DNA of 64,000 nucleotides, taken from contig OZ255821.1 in NCBI GenBank assembly GCA_965277435.1, positions 3,100,001 through 3,164,000 on the forward strand. The letters run 5' to 3'. Below, in pieces: positions 17,469-26,416 of this stretch; positions within the stretch are counted from its first letter, which is position 1; each line of letters opens with the position of its first letter. The translations under genes and the position numbers were made by a program. The stretch is from Bog-105 sp965277435. Lineage in GTDB: Bacteria; Acidobacteriota; Terriglobia; Bryobacterales; Bryobacteraceae. The notes beneath the pieces are model-generated. The model was not told the DNA's origin, made no database searches, and saw only the letters and a list, made by a program, of their open reading frames with translations.

Positions 17469-19064
17469 GTGGCAAACAATCAGAATCCAAATGGCAGCGC
17501 AACTAATGGACGTAGCAGCAACGGGAATAAAGGCCCGGGCGAAGTAGATGCAGGCGGGACGCAGCCCAATCCGCAGATGACGACCAATGCGGGACGTCCG
17601 GTTGGGGACAATCAGAATTCCGTGACGGCCGGACGGCGTGGACCGGTGCTCATGCAGGATTACCTGCTGTTCGAGAAAATGGCTCAGTTCAACCGCGAGC
17701 GCGTTCCCGAGCGGGTGGTGCATGCGAAAGGCGGCGGCGCTCATGGCAAATTCACCGTCACGCACGACATTTCTCAATACACCACCGCGAAATTGTTCTC
17801 GAAGGTGGGGAATACTTGCGAGACGTTTGCCCGGTTCTCGACCGTCGGCGGCGAGAAAGGCTCAGCGGATACGGCCCGTGACCCACGCGGTTTCGCTCTC
17901 AAGTTTTATACAGAAGAAGGCAATTGGGACATGGTGGGGAACAACACACCGATCTTCTTCATCCGCGACTCGTTGAAGTTCGGCGATTTCATTCACACGC
18001 AAAAGCGCGAGCCGCAAACAAATCTGAAATCACCCACGATGATGTGGGATTTCTGGTCTCTTTCACCGGAATCTCTTCATCAGGTAAGTTTTCTGTTCAG
18101 CGATCGTGGCACGCCGGATGGTTTCCGCCACATGAACGGTTATTCCAGTCACACGTTCTCGCTGATCAATGCCAAGAATGAGCTGTTCTACGTGAAGTGG
18201 CATTTTAAGACCAAGCAAGGCGTTAAGAACCTAGATGCGAAGCGAGCAGAAGAGTTAGCGGGTTCGGATCCGGACTACGCGGTGCGCGACTTGTTTCATG
18301 CCATTGAGAAGAGTGAGTTCCCGCAATGGGATGTCTTCTTGCAAATCATGCCGGAGGCCGATGCTGGAAAGCCGAGCTACAATCCTTTTGATTTGACTAA
18401 GGTGTGGCCGCACAAGGAGTATCCGCTCGTCCCGGTTGGCGTTTTCGAATTGAATCGAAATCCGCAGAACTATCATGCAGAAGTCGAACAGGCAGCGTTT
18501 AACCCGGTGAACATCATTCCGGGTATGGGTTTCAGCCCGGACAAGATGTTGCAGGGCCGCCTGGTGTCTTATCCCGACGCGCACCGCTACCGTATCGGCA
18601 CCAATTACGAAACACTCCCGGTGAACGCTCCGAAGTGTCCGATGGCGAACTACAACCGGGATGGCGCCATGCGCTTCGATGGTAATTTCGGCGCGCTGCC
18701 CAATTACGAACCGAACAGCTTTGGCGGTCCGAAACAGGACGATCGGTTCCGAGAACGTCCAGAGCCGCTGTCCGGCGAACCGGCGGCGCGCTACGATCAC
18801 CGCGAAGGAAACGATGATTATGGGCAGGTCGGCGTCTTCTTTCGTATGCTCGACGAGGGTGCGAAGGATCGCCTCTGCCAGAACATTGCGCAGAGTCTGG
18901 GTCAAACACCGGAGCGTATTCAGAAGCTGCAATTGACCCACTTCGAAAAAGCCGACCCTGGTTACCGCGCCCGGGTAGAAAAATTCCTGGCGCAGAACGA
19001 ACGCCCGGAATTTATTCACGGTCCGGACGAAGCCGAGTACGCGACCCGGCTGCCGGAGAAGTAG
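17469..19064 (+). CDS. katA: Haem catalase
   Basis: The 531-residue monofunctional catalase breaks down hydrogen peroxide. It has the active-site histidine in VVHAKGGGAHGKF (about residue 84), the distal asparagine in GNNTPIFFIRD (about 157) and the haem-ligand tyrosine in YPDAHRYRIG (about 371). The first 55 residues are an unusual Asn/Gly-rich linker. No signal peptide is seen, so it is probably cytoplasmic. The GTG start follows a near-perfect AAGGAGG at 17455-17461. The 233-bp upstream gap has a small GGCAC/GTGCC repeat but no recognised regulator site. An intrinsic terminator follows, so it is monocistronic. Confidence 0.96.
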   Translation: MANNQNPNGSATNGRSSNGNKGPGEVDAGGTQPNPQMTTNAGRPVGDNQNSVTAGRRGPVLMQDYLLFEKMAQFNRERVPERVVHAKGGGAHGKFTVTHDISQYTTAKLFSKVGNTCETFARFSTVGGEKGSADTARDPRGFALKFYTEEGNWDMVGNNTPIFFIRDSLKFGDFIHTQKREPQTNLKSPTMMWDFWSLSPESLHQVSFLFSDRGTPDGFRHMNGYSSHTFSLINAKNELFYVKWHFKTKQGVKNLDAKRAEELAGSDPDYAVRDLFHAIEKSEFPQWDVFLQIMPEADAGKPSYNPFDLTKVWPHKEYPLVPVGVFELNRNPQNYHAEVEQAAFNPVNIIPGMGFSPDKMLQGRLVSYPDAHRYRIGTNYETLPVNAPKCPMANYNRDGAMRFDGNFGALPNYEPNSFGGPKQDDRFRERPEPLSGEPAARYDHREGNDDYGQVGVFFRMLDEGAKDRLCQNIAQSLGQTPERIQKLQLTHFEKADPGYRARVEKFLAQNERPEFIHGPDEAEYATRLPEK

Positions 19065-19097
19065 ATCCTTCCCATTCGCATTCGAACGACCATGAAG

Positions 19098-19122
19098 AGG
19101 CTGCCCGCGGGCAGCCTTTTTT
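19098..19122 (+). terminator. Rho-independent terminator of the catalase gene
   Basis: A perfect inverted repeat AGGCTGCC/GGCAGCCT around a CGCG core is followed by a run of six T, 34 bases after the catalase stop. It is a textbook intrinsic terminator. Confidence 0.9.
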
Positions 19123-19157
19123 CTTGGCAATAACCGTTAGCGAGAATAAACAAGGAC

Positions 19158-20468
19158 ATGATTGCGCGTTATACGCGCCCGGCCATGGGCGCTATCTGGA
19201 GTGAACAACATAAGTACGAATGCTGGCTGGAAGTAGAACTGGCCACGTCGGAGGCATTGGCGGAAACAGGGGAGGTGCCGCGAGAGGCGGCGCACGCGCT
19301 GCGCGCCCATGCTGGTTTTTCGCTGGACCGTGTGCAGGCGATTGAGCGCGAGGTCCGTCACGATGTAATTGCCTTTACGACAGCGGTGGCGGAAAGCATG
19401 CAGGCCGCTGGCGTGGCGGAAGCGTCACGCTGGCTGCATTTCGGACTCACTTCGAACGATGTAGTAGATACCGCGCAAGCGCTACAGATCAAGGACGCAT
19501 CCGCGCTGATTGCGGCCGGCCTAGCAGATTTGTCGGCGGCGCTGCACGCCTCGGCCTGGAAGTATAAAGATACCGTGCAAATCGGCCGCACGCACGGCAT
19601 GCACGCGGAGCCGATTACGTTCGGGTTGAAGCTGGCGCTCTGGTGGGACGAAATCAAGCGTCAGGGCCGCCGGTTTGCCGCCGCCGCGGAAGAAATGCGG
19701 GTAGGTAAGATATCCGGCGCAGTGGGGACGTTTGCGCATATCGGCCCCGCCGCCGAGGAGAAGATTTGTGCCAGGCTGGGTCTGCGTGCTGCCCCGGTCA
19801 GCTCACAAGTGTTATCGCGTGATCTGCACGCGCATTATCTGGCGACGCTGGCCGGCATTGCCTCCAGTCTGGATAAAATCGCGGTTGAGATCCGGCATCT
19901 GCAGCGCAGTGAAGTCCGCGAAGCGGCCGAACCGTTCGCGGCCGGTCAAAAGGGCTCGTCGGCCATGCCGCATAAGCGCAATCCCATTACCTGCGAGCAG
20001 ATTTCCGGTTTGGCGCGCGTCGTTCGCGGGAATGCGCAGGCGGGGTTTGAAGATGTGCCGCTCTGGCATGAGCGCGACATTTCGCATTCATCGGTAGAAC
20101 GCGTCATCCTGCCCGATTCGACCATCCTGATCGATTATCTGCTGGCGAAAACCACCTGGCTGATTTCGGATTTGCTGGTTGACTCGGGGCGCATGCTGCG
20201 AAATCTGAACGAGTCGCAGGGCCTCGTCTTCTCGGGCCAGTTGCTGCTCGATCTGGCGGCGGCCGGCATGTTGCGGGAAGAGGCCTACGCGCTCGTGCAA
20301 AAACAGGCCATGGCGGCCTGGGACACGGAATCCGATTTTCGCGCCGCAGTGATGGCCGACCCGGTCATCGGGCGTTATCTGTCGCCGGAACAACTGGAGC
20401 GAACGTTTTCTATCGAACGCCAATTGGGGAACGTGGATAGTATTTTCCAACGGGTTTTTGGAAAATAA
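19158..20468 (+). CDS. purB: Adenylosuccinate lyase
   Basis: PurB cleaves SAICAR and adenylosuccinate, releasing fumarate, at two steps of purine synthesis. The 436-residue length is typical. The fumarase/aspartase superfamily signature GSSAMPHKRNPITCEQ is at about residues 268-283, with the catalytic serine in its flexible loop. TSNDVVDTAQ and GRTHGMHAEPI are the other substrate-site segments. ATG at 19158 opens MIARYTRPAMGAIWS, as in other members. The gene lies alone after the catalase terminator. Confidence 0.97.
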   Translation: MIARYTRPAMGAIWSEQHKYECWLEVELATSEALAETGEVPREAAHALRAHAGFSLDRVQAIEREVRHDVIAFTTAVAESMQAAGVAEASRWLHFGLTSNDVVDTAQALQIKDASALIAAGLADLSAALHASAWKYKDTVQIGRTHGMHAEPITFGLKLALWWDEIKRQGRRFAAAAEEMRVGKISGAVGTFAHIGPAAEEKICARLGLRAAPVSSQVLSRDLHAHYLATLAGIASSLDKIAVEIRHLQRSEVREAAEPFAAGQKGSSAMPHKRNPITCEQISGLARVVRGNAQAGFEDVPLWHERDISHSSVERVILPDSTILIDYLLAKTTWLISDLLVDSGRMLRNLNESQGLVFSGQLLLDLAAAGMLREEAYALVQKQAMAAWDTESDFRAAVMADPVIGRYLSPEQLERTFSIERQLGNVDSIFQRVFGK

Positions 20469-20561
20469 GGGGCACAACTCCAGTAAAACAGCAAAAGGCC
20501 CTGGAATCGCAAGGAAAATCCTGGGTGCAAAATCCCGTTTTTCGGATACACTGGTCTCGTC

Positions 20562-21032
20562 ATGTTACAAAGTCGACGCGACGTGGTGAGCAGAGATCTC
20601 GAATTGGCGAGAGTGCTGCTTGTCGACGATGATATGACCTCCCGTCTGACCCTGAAAGCGGTGCTCGAAGCTGGCGGCTACTTTGTCGATGCGGCGGAAT
20701 CGTCTGCCGAAGCGGTCGGGAAACTGGATGCGGAGCAATATGCGTTAGTCTTGAGTGATTTACAGATGGAATCTCCGGAAGCTGGTTTGCGGGTACTGGC
20801 ACATGCCCGGCTGATGGATTACAAGCCCGCAACCGCTATTTTGACCACCTATCAAACTCGCAGCCCCGAGCGGGTTCGCAGTCACGACGGGCAGCGCCCG
20901 GTGCTGATCAAGCCGGAAGATTTGCCCGGGTTGCTGAGTAAAGTCGCGGATTTGATCAGCCAGCGGGCCGCCCGCCTGGTGGAGCGCCAAATGCGTGATA
21001 CGGCTTTGAAATCAGGAGAGTTCGTCGCGTAA
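20562..21032 (+). CDS. Single-domain response regulator
   Basis: This 156-residue protein is mostly a CheY-like receiver. It has the acidic pocket VLLVDDD (about 18-24), the phospho-accepting aspartate in LVLSDLQ (about 67) and the conserved lysine in VLIKPED. A short charged C-terminal tail follows with no DNA-binding or enzyme domain. The output is therefore by protein contact or unknown. No histidine kinase is adjacent. Its 3' end overlaps the convergent hydrolase gene by 21 bp. Confidence 0.85.
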   Translation: MLQSRRDVVSRDLELARVLLVDDDMTSRLTLKAVLEAGGYFVDAAESSAEAVGKLDAEQYALVLSDLQMESPEAGLRVLAHARLMDYKPATAILTTYQTRSPERVRSHDGQRPVLIKPEDLPGLLSKVADLISQRAARLVERQMRDTALKSGEFVA

Positions 21033-21656
21033 GTTGCCGATACGTTCGATAACGGCTTCAAAGGAATCGAGCGCTTCTTTGAAAAAGTGATTCTGTGCCG
21101 GAATCCAGTCGATCTGCTTCGGCGGGGGCAGGGAAGAGTAGAACTGTTCCATGTCCGGCAGAGGCCCATACTCGTCCACAGTGCTTTGCACGAAGTATTT
21201 CGGCACCTGTATCCGATAAGCAAACTCACGGTCGGGCCAGCGCGTTGGAAAGCCAACGGCGATGACGCGTTTTATCAGGGGCTCATCCGCGGTAAGACTG
21301 AGCGCGATACGCGATCCGAAAGAGAATCCAGCGGTAAGGACAGGCAGCGCCGGATAACGGCGGCTCAGTTCGGTTAGAGCGACTCGGGCATCTTGTGTCT
21401 CGCCGAGCTCGTCTCCAAAAACGCCTTCGCTAAGATTGACTCCACGGTAATTGAAGCGGAGTACCACACAGCCGGTGCGCCGCAAACCACGCGCGATCCG
21501 ATAGACCACCTTGTTGTGCATGGTCCCGCCGAATTGCGGATGCGGATGGCAGACCAGGGCGCATTCGACCGGCTCGCCTTGTTCGGGTTCTTCGAGTAGC
21601 GCCTCCAATCTGCCGGCGGCTCCGGCGAGAAAGAGCGATTCGATTCTACGTGCCAC
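21012..21656 (-). CDS. Alpha/beta hydrolase of the COG2945 type
   Basis: The 214-residue protein has the early motif CHPHPQFGGTMHNKVV (about residues 35-50) and RFNYRGVNLSEG, both typical of this small-hydrolase group. The nucleophile elbow is GFSFGS and the C-terminal histidine lies in QNHFF. The aspartate is probably in STVDEYG. No signal peptide is visible. The natural substrate of the group is unknown. It lies upstream of nothing recognisable and converges on the response regulator. Confidence 0.82.
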   Translation of the reverse strand: MARRIESLFLAGAAGRLEALLEEPEQGEPVECALVCHPHPQFGGTMHNKVVYRIARGLRRTGCVVLRFNYRGVNLSEGVFGDELGETQDARVALTELSRRYPALPVLTAGFSFGSRIALSLTADEPLIKRVIAVGFPTRWPDREFAYRIQVPKYFVQSTVDEYGPLPDMEQFYSSLPPPKQIDWIPAQNHFFKEALDSFEAVIERIGNLRDELS

Positions 21657-21689
21657 TAAGATCGATGCACCATCAGGATAGGTGCGCCA

Positions 21690-22190
21690 TCAGTTCGAGC
21701 GAAAGTTTGTGAACTGCATGTCGATGCCGAAGTCTTTGCCTTTCAGCACTGCAATCGCCTGTTGCAGGGTGTCGCGATCCTTGCCGCTGACGCGCACGAC
21801 ATCGCCCTGAATGCTGGCCTGCACCTTCAGCTTGCTGTCTTTTATGAGCTTGACGATGTCTTTCGCTTTCTCGGTGGCGATGCCCTGCTGGAGGAGGATC
21901 TCCTGCCGCACACTGCCGGCCGAAGCGGTAGAGATGGAACCATATTCGAGCCCTTTCAGCGGCACGTTTCGTTTGACGAGTTTCTGGCCCAGGATTTCGG
22001 TGACGGCCTTCAGTTTGTATTCATCGGAGCTGGCGAGCAGAATCTTGTGGTCTTTTTCATTCAGCTCGACGGACGATTTGCTGTCCTTCAAGTCATAGCG
22101 CGTCTGCACTTCTTTTGCCGTCTGCTGGACGGCATTGAGCACTTCGTTAAGGTCAATTTTCGAGACAATGTCAAAAGTATTTTCGGGCAT
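21690..22190 (-). CDS. yajQ: YajQ-family nucleotide-binding protein
   Basis: The 166-residue protein matches YajQ closely: it opens with NTFDIVSKIDLNEVLNAVQQ and contains RYDLKDSK and a C-terminal GKDRDTLQQAIAVLK. Two ferredoxin-like folds make up the family. Members bind cyclic di-GMP or other nucleotides and RNA and can modulate transcription factors. The length is close to the usual 160-165. It is a single gene on the minus strand. Confidence 0.94.
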   Translation of the reverse strand: MPENTFDIVSKIDLNEVLNAVQQTAKEVQTRYDLKDSKSSVELNEKDHKILLASSDEYKLKAVTEILGQKLVKRNVPLKGLEYGSISTASAGSVRQEILLQQGIATEKAKDIVKLIKDSKLKVQASIQGDVVRVSGKDRDTLQQAIAVLKGKDFGIDMQFTNFRSN

Positions 22191-22260
22191 GATAAGAATA
22201 AGAGCCGCACACCTACGAGGGCGACGGCCGCGGTATCTACAAGTTTAGGATGAGCGGCCC

Positions 22261-22791
22261 TTAGCGAGAGGCGCGCTCGTGCGCGAGCACCAGCAGCATG
22301 CGTTCCGTGAGCTCTTCAATCAGGCTGGGCATGGCAGTGTCGAGGGCCAGGGTGACCGCTGCCCGGATAGAATCGCGATCGAAGTGATGGGTAGGCGCAT
22401 GCTGCCCGGTGCGGGCGCTGCCGGCATTTCGTTGCAGCAGCTTCTCCACAGCGGCCAGTAAGGCGGATGCCTCAAAAGGCTTGCGCAGGATCTCATCGGC
22501 TCCGGCCTGGCGCGCGTCTTGTTCATTAAATTCGTCGTTTGGCGCGGCGGCGAAGATCACAGGCAAATGGCGGTACTGCTCCTGCGAGCGCAGGAAACGG
22601 ACGATCTCGAAGCCGTTGCGAGTGGGCAGGAAAACGTCTGTGATGAGGAGATCGGGCGCTACATCGGGCAGACGACGCAGAGCAGTTGCGCCGTCCGTGA
22701 CACTGACGACTTGCCAGCCCTTTCCCACCAGAATTTGTTCGGCGAGGCGAAGGGCTTGCGGACTATCGTCCGCCAGGAGGATGCGGCTCAT
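22261..22791 (-). CDS. Response regulator with a short C-terminal extension
   Basis: The receiver domain spans residues 1-120: ILLADDS, phospho-acceptor aspartate in LLITDVFLP (about 52), and lysine in ILRKPFE. The remaining 55 residues are helical, with no known output domain. Similar proteins ending in this way occur in Acidobacteria and Myxococcota. The start codon overlaps the bamD stop by 4 bp, so it is co-translated with an outer-membrane assembly gene, an odd pairing. Confidence 0.85.
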   Translation of the reverse strand: MSRILLADDSPQALRLAEQILVGKGWQVVSVTDGATALRRLPDVAPDLLITDVFLPTRNGFEIVRFLRSQEQYRHLPVIFAAAPNDEFNEQDARQAGADEILRKPFEASALLAAVEKLLQRNAGSARTGQHAPTHHFDRDSIRAAVTLALDTAMPSLIEELTERMLLVLAHERASR

Positions 22792-24164
22792 TGCTGGGGC
22801 GGATTAGCAGTGGCAGGCGGAGAAGTGGCGTTGGAGGCGGCTGGCGTTGTTGTGGAGGCGTTGCCCGGATTTACCGGCTGGGTTGGAGAGGGGGCTGGCG
22901 CGGTGACTGTGCCCGAGTCGTCCTTCTTCTTTTTCTTGTCGAGCTTGGCCTGTTTCTTCGCCATCTTGTCGCGGTACTTCTTCAGTTCGGCGTCGCGATT
23001 AGTGGGCAGCGGCTGATTGGCGGCGGCGGGTTTCGCGGCGGGCGTGGTCGAAGTCGTCGCGGTTCGTGCATCCGGGTTCTTATCGAGCGCGCTGTTGGGG
23101 CCGACTGTGCTGGCACTCACGTCCGTCGTGCCCGTGCCGGCTGAGGCGCCCGCTGCGTTATCGGCATTCGCCACCACTGGGATGCTGCCGGGGAGCGTGC
23201 GCTTCGGATCTGTCATAGTGGGCGCGCCGGATTTGGCTGCGTGCGACACGTCGGGGCCGCTGTGCATCCAGGCCATGGAGCGCGTTAGCATACCGGGCTT
23301 CTGATAATTTTCGAGATCGTATTTTTCGCGGTCAGCCGCTGCCTGATCGACCTTGGGTACCGGCAACTCCATATCTTCCAGGCGCAAGGTGGCGTCTTTG
23401 ACGCGATTGCTGAGCGGGTATTCCTGGACGACCCGTCCAAACATATCGCCGGCCTGCTTGCGAAAACGTGGACCCATCTTGGAGTAGGAATCGCCCGCTT
23501 CGAACAGAGCTTCAGCCGCCTTACTGTAGAGCGGATATTGATCCACTACGGCGTTCATGCGGTTGGCAGCGGCCGGGTTCATGTCGCGTCGCCAGTAGAA
23601 GTTGCCGACGACAAACTCGTGCTCTGCCAGGCTCTCCTGAATGTCGCGCAAATGCTGCGCCGCTTGCGGAGCAAATTTACTGTTCGGAAACTGCACCAGA
23701 ACCTGCCGGCACTCTTCTTCGGCTCGCAAGCTTTGCGTCCAGTCGCGGTCGCTGCTGTCCATCTGCTTGAAGTGGATCTGGCAGACGCGGTTTTGAGCTT
23801 CCGCGGCTTCTTCCATTTGCGGATAGAACAGGATGAAATCTTTGTACTCCGCCTCGGCCTGCGCCATGCCGTTAGCGCCGCCTTCGCGATACCAGCTATC
23901 GGCCACGGCCAGCTTGGCTTTCGCCATGAACTCGCTCGACTCATAGGTGTTCATCATGGTCTGGAGCGAGATGCGGGCCGTTTCATAGCGGCCATGTTCG
24001 ATGTCTTTAACCGCCTGGTCGAACAGCACCTTGTCCGGCTGTTGGGTGTTTTTTGTGATGGGTGTTTCGTACTTCTTGTGCATGCAAGAAGTGGCTAGTA
24101 CACCGAAGGACAGTACAGCAAACACCGGCATGGCCTGACGCGACCGAAAGGAGAAAAAAAGCAT
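22788..24164 (-). CDS. bamD: BamD-like outer-membrane assembly lipoprotein with a long C-terminal tail
   Basis: The N-terminus has a lipoprotein signal with lipobox L-A-T-S-C (Cys about 27). Residues about 45-285 hold TPR-like repeats of the BamD type (LFDQAVKDIEHGRYETARIS, FILFYPQMEEAAEAQNRV, ALFEAGDSYSKMGPRF). BamD joins BamA in inserting beta-barrels. At 458 residues it is nearly twice the E. coli length because of a C-terminal low-complexity Ala/Pro/Thr region containing a lysine cluster DKKKKKDDS. The tail is probably disordered in the periplasm. Many Oar receptors in this organism would need this machinery. Confidence 0.86.
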   Translation of the reverse strand: MLFFSFRSRQAMPVFAVLSFGVLATSCMHKKYETPITKNTQQPDKVLFDQAVKDIEHGRYETARISLQTMMNTYESSEFMAKAKLAVADSWYREGGANGMAQAEAEYKDFILFYPQMEEAAEAQNRVCQIHFKQMDSSDRDWTQSLRAEEECRQVLVQFPNSKFAPQAAQHLRDIQESLAEHEFVVGNFYWRRDMNPAAANRMNAVVDQYPLYSKAAEALFEAGDSYSKMGPRFRKQAGDMFGRVVQEYPLSNRVKDATLRLEDMELPVPKVDQAAADREKYDLENYQKPGMLTRSMAWMHSGPDVSHAAKSGAPTMTDPKRTLPGSIPVVANADNAAGASAGTGTTDVSASTVGPNSALDKNPDARTATTSTTPAAKPAAANQPLPTNRDAELKKYRDKMAKKQAKLDKKKKKDDSGTVTAPAPSPTQPVNPGNASTTTPAASNATSPPATANPPQQ

Positions 24165-24168
24165 ATGT

Positions 24169-24849
24169 TTAAACCTTGACCCCTAGTGCCTCGCGGGCAC
24201 TCCCCTGCAAATCCTGCACAGCTTGCGCGGGATTCGCTGTTCCGAATACCGACGAACCCGCAACTACCCAATCCACCCCGGCCTGCGCCACGTCTCGAAT
24301 GTTTTCCGCACCCACTCCGCCATCGATTTCGATGGCAAACATCAGTCCTCGCTCCTCACGACGCCGGGCGAGCTGCCGGATTTTATCCAAGGAGTGGTAA
24401 ATAAATTTCTGGCCGCCAAACCCGGGATTCACGCTCATGACTAAGACGTAGTCGGCGACATCCAGTACGTCATCGAGCAGGAACACCGGGGTGGCCGGAT
24501 TGATGACTACCCCGGCCTGGGCGCCCTGATCCTGAATCATGTGCAGGGTTCGATCGAGGTTGCGGCAAACCTCGTAGTGCACGCTGACGCAATCGGCGCC
24601 CGCTTTGATAAAGATGGGAGCGTACGTATCCGGATCCTCGATCATCAGGTGATGATCGAGTTTGACGTTTGTCGAGCGGCGAAGGGATTCAGTAATAGGA
24701 GGGCCCATAGTGAAATTTGGGACGAAATGGCCGTCCATGATATCCACATGGATCATTTGGACCCCGGCTTGTTCGACGCTGGCTACTTCCTGCCCTAAGC
24801 GCGTGAAATCAGCCGCCAAGATGGAGGGGACGATTTGAATCACTCGCAA
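24169..24849 (-). CDS. rpe: Ribulose-phosphate 3-epimerase
   Basis: Rpe interconverts ribulose-5-phosphate and xylulose-5-phosphate in the pentose phosphate pathway. The 226-residue TIM barrel shows VPSILAADFTRLGQEV at the start, metal ligands in MIHVDIMDGHFVPN, HLMIEDPD, VNPGFGGQ and a second metal aspartate in IEIDGGV. Phosphate-binding VAGSSVFG ends the barrel. It lies directly upstream of bamD (4 bp between them) and is probably co-transcribed. Confidence 0.97.
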   Translation of the reverse strand: MRVIQIVPSILAADFTRLGQEVASVEQAGVQMIHVDIMDGHFVPNFTMGPPITESLRRSTNVKLDHHLMIEDPDTYAPIFIKAGADCVSVHYEVCRNLDRTLHMIQDQGAQAGVVINPATPVFLLDDVLDVADYVLVMSVNPGFGGQKFIYHSLDKIRQLARRREERGLMFAIEIDGGVGAENIRDVAQAGVDWVVAGSSVFGTANPAQAVQDLQGSAREALGVKV

Positions 24850-24996
24850 CTACTCTGGACCTTCCATCCGGACGGGACCGGGTGATACCTAAGATGATCA
24901 CAGGCGCAACCAGGACACTGACTGGCGTCTGACACTACCACAGGTTTTCAGATCTCCCCGATGGTATCACGCTCTTAGCCCGAAGGACGTTAGAGA

Positions 24997-26400
24997 ATGA
25001 AAGGGATGCAGAGTTCGACACGTACCGAATCCGACAGCATGGGCGTCGTGGAGACGCCAGCCGACCGCTACTGGGGGGCGCAAACCCAGCGGTCGCTGCA
25101 CTACTTCGACATTGGCCGGGATTTGATGCCGCCGGAGTTGATCAGCGCTTTTGGTGTTTTGAAGAAAGCGGCCGCGCTGGTGAACCGGGATATAGGGAAA
25201 TTGGATGCAGAGCAAACGCGGCTGATCACCGAAGCTGCCGGCGAGGTGATCTCGGGTGCGCTACTCAGCCATTTTCCGCTGCATATCTGGCAGACCGGCA
25301 GCGGCACGCAAACGAATATGAACGCGAACGAGGTGATCTCGAACCGGGCTATTGAACTCGCCGGCGGGGTAATGGGCAGCAAGAAGCCAATTCACCCTAA
25401 CGATCACGTGAATATGTCGCAATCGTCGAACGATACATTCCCGACTGCCATGCACATTGCCGCGGCGATCGAAATGGAGCGGCGATTAATACCGGCTGTG
25501 GAGCAATTGCGCGATGTGCTGCGGGCGAAGTCGGAGGCGTTTGCGGAGGTAGTGAAGATTGGGCGAACTCACCTGCAGGATGCCACGCCGCTGACGGTCG
25601 GGCAGGAGTTTTCGGGCTGGGTAGCGCTGCTCGATCGCGATGTAGCACGCCTCAAGTGGGCTTTGGACGGCTTGTACGATCTGGCCATCGGTGGAACGGC
25701 GGTTGGAACGGGCATCAACGCGCATCCGGAATTTGCCGCACGCGCGGCGGCCAAGATTGCCGGATTGACCGGATTGCCGTTCCGTTCGCACCCCAATAAA
25801 TTCGCCGCTCTTTCGGCGCATGATGAATTGGTGGCGGCCAGCGGAATCCTGAAGACAGTGGCCGCTTCGCTGATGAAGATTGCCAACGATGTGCGGTGGT
25901 TGGCGTCGGGGCCTCGCTGTGGACTGGGCGAGATCACGATTCCAGAAAACGAACCGGGTTCCTCGATCATGCCGGGCAAGGTGAATCCAACACAGTGCGA
26001 GGCAGTGACGATGGTCTCGGTGCAAGTGATGGGCAATGATGCCGCCATCGGGTTTGCGGGATCGCAGGGCAATTTCGAATTGAACGTATTCAAGCCGGTG
26101 ATGATCCACAACTTTCTGCATTCGGTCCGGCTGCTTGCCGACTCGTGCCGCAGCTTTCGCGAGTATTGCGCGGAAGGGATCGAGCTGAATCGAAAGCAAA
26201 TCGACAATTATGTGCAGAATTCGCTGATGCTGGTAACGGCGCTGAGTCCCGTGGTCGGATATGACAAATCGGCGCACATCGCGCACACCGCTCATGTGGA
26301 TGGATCGAGTCTGCGGGAGGCCGCGATCAAGCTGGGCCATTTGAGCGGTGACGAGTTCGACCGGCATGTGAAGCCGGAAGCGATGACTTCGCCGTCGTAG
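24997..26400 (+). CDS. fumC: Class II fumarate hydratase
   Basis: FumC hydrates fumarate to malate in the TCA cycle without an iron-sulfur cluster. The 467 residues match the usual length. The superfamily signature GSSIMPGKVNPTQCE lies at about residues 321-335. Other segments are SGTQTNMNANEV, HVNMSQSSND and GRTHLQDATP. ATG at 24997 is used; an ATG three codons later is equally possible. The 147 bp upstream show no clear regulatory site. Confidence 0.97.
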   Translation: MKGMQSSTRTESDSMGVVETPADRYWGAQTQRSLHYFDIGRDLMPPELISAFGVLKKAAALVNRDIGKLDAEQTRLITEAAGEVISGALLSHFPLHIWQTGSGTQTNMNANEVISNRAIELAGGVMGSKKPIHPNDHVNMSQSSNDTFPTAMHIAAAIEMERRLIPAVEQLRDVLRAKSEAFAEVVKIGRTHLQDATPLTVGQEFSGWVALLDRDVARLKWALDGLYDLAIGGTAVGTGINAHPEFAARAAAKIAGLTGLPFRSHPNKFAALSAHDELVAASGILKTVAASLMKIANDVRWLASGPRCGLGEITIPENEPGSSIMPGKVNPTQCEAVTMVSVQVMGNDAAIGFAGSQGNFELNVFKPVMIHNFLHSVRLLADSCRSFREYCAEGIELNRKQIDNYVQNSLMLVTALSPVVGYDKSAHIAHTAHVDGSSLREAAIKLGHLSGDEFDRHVKPEAMTSPS

Positions 26401-26416
26401 GCGCCAGACAAGTTGC

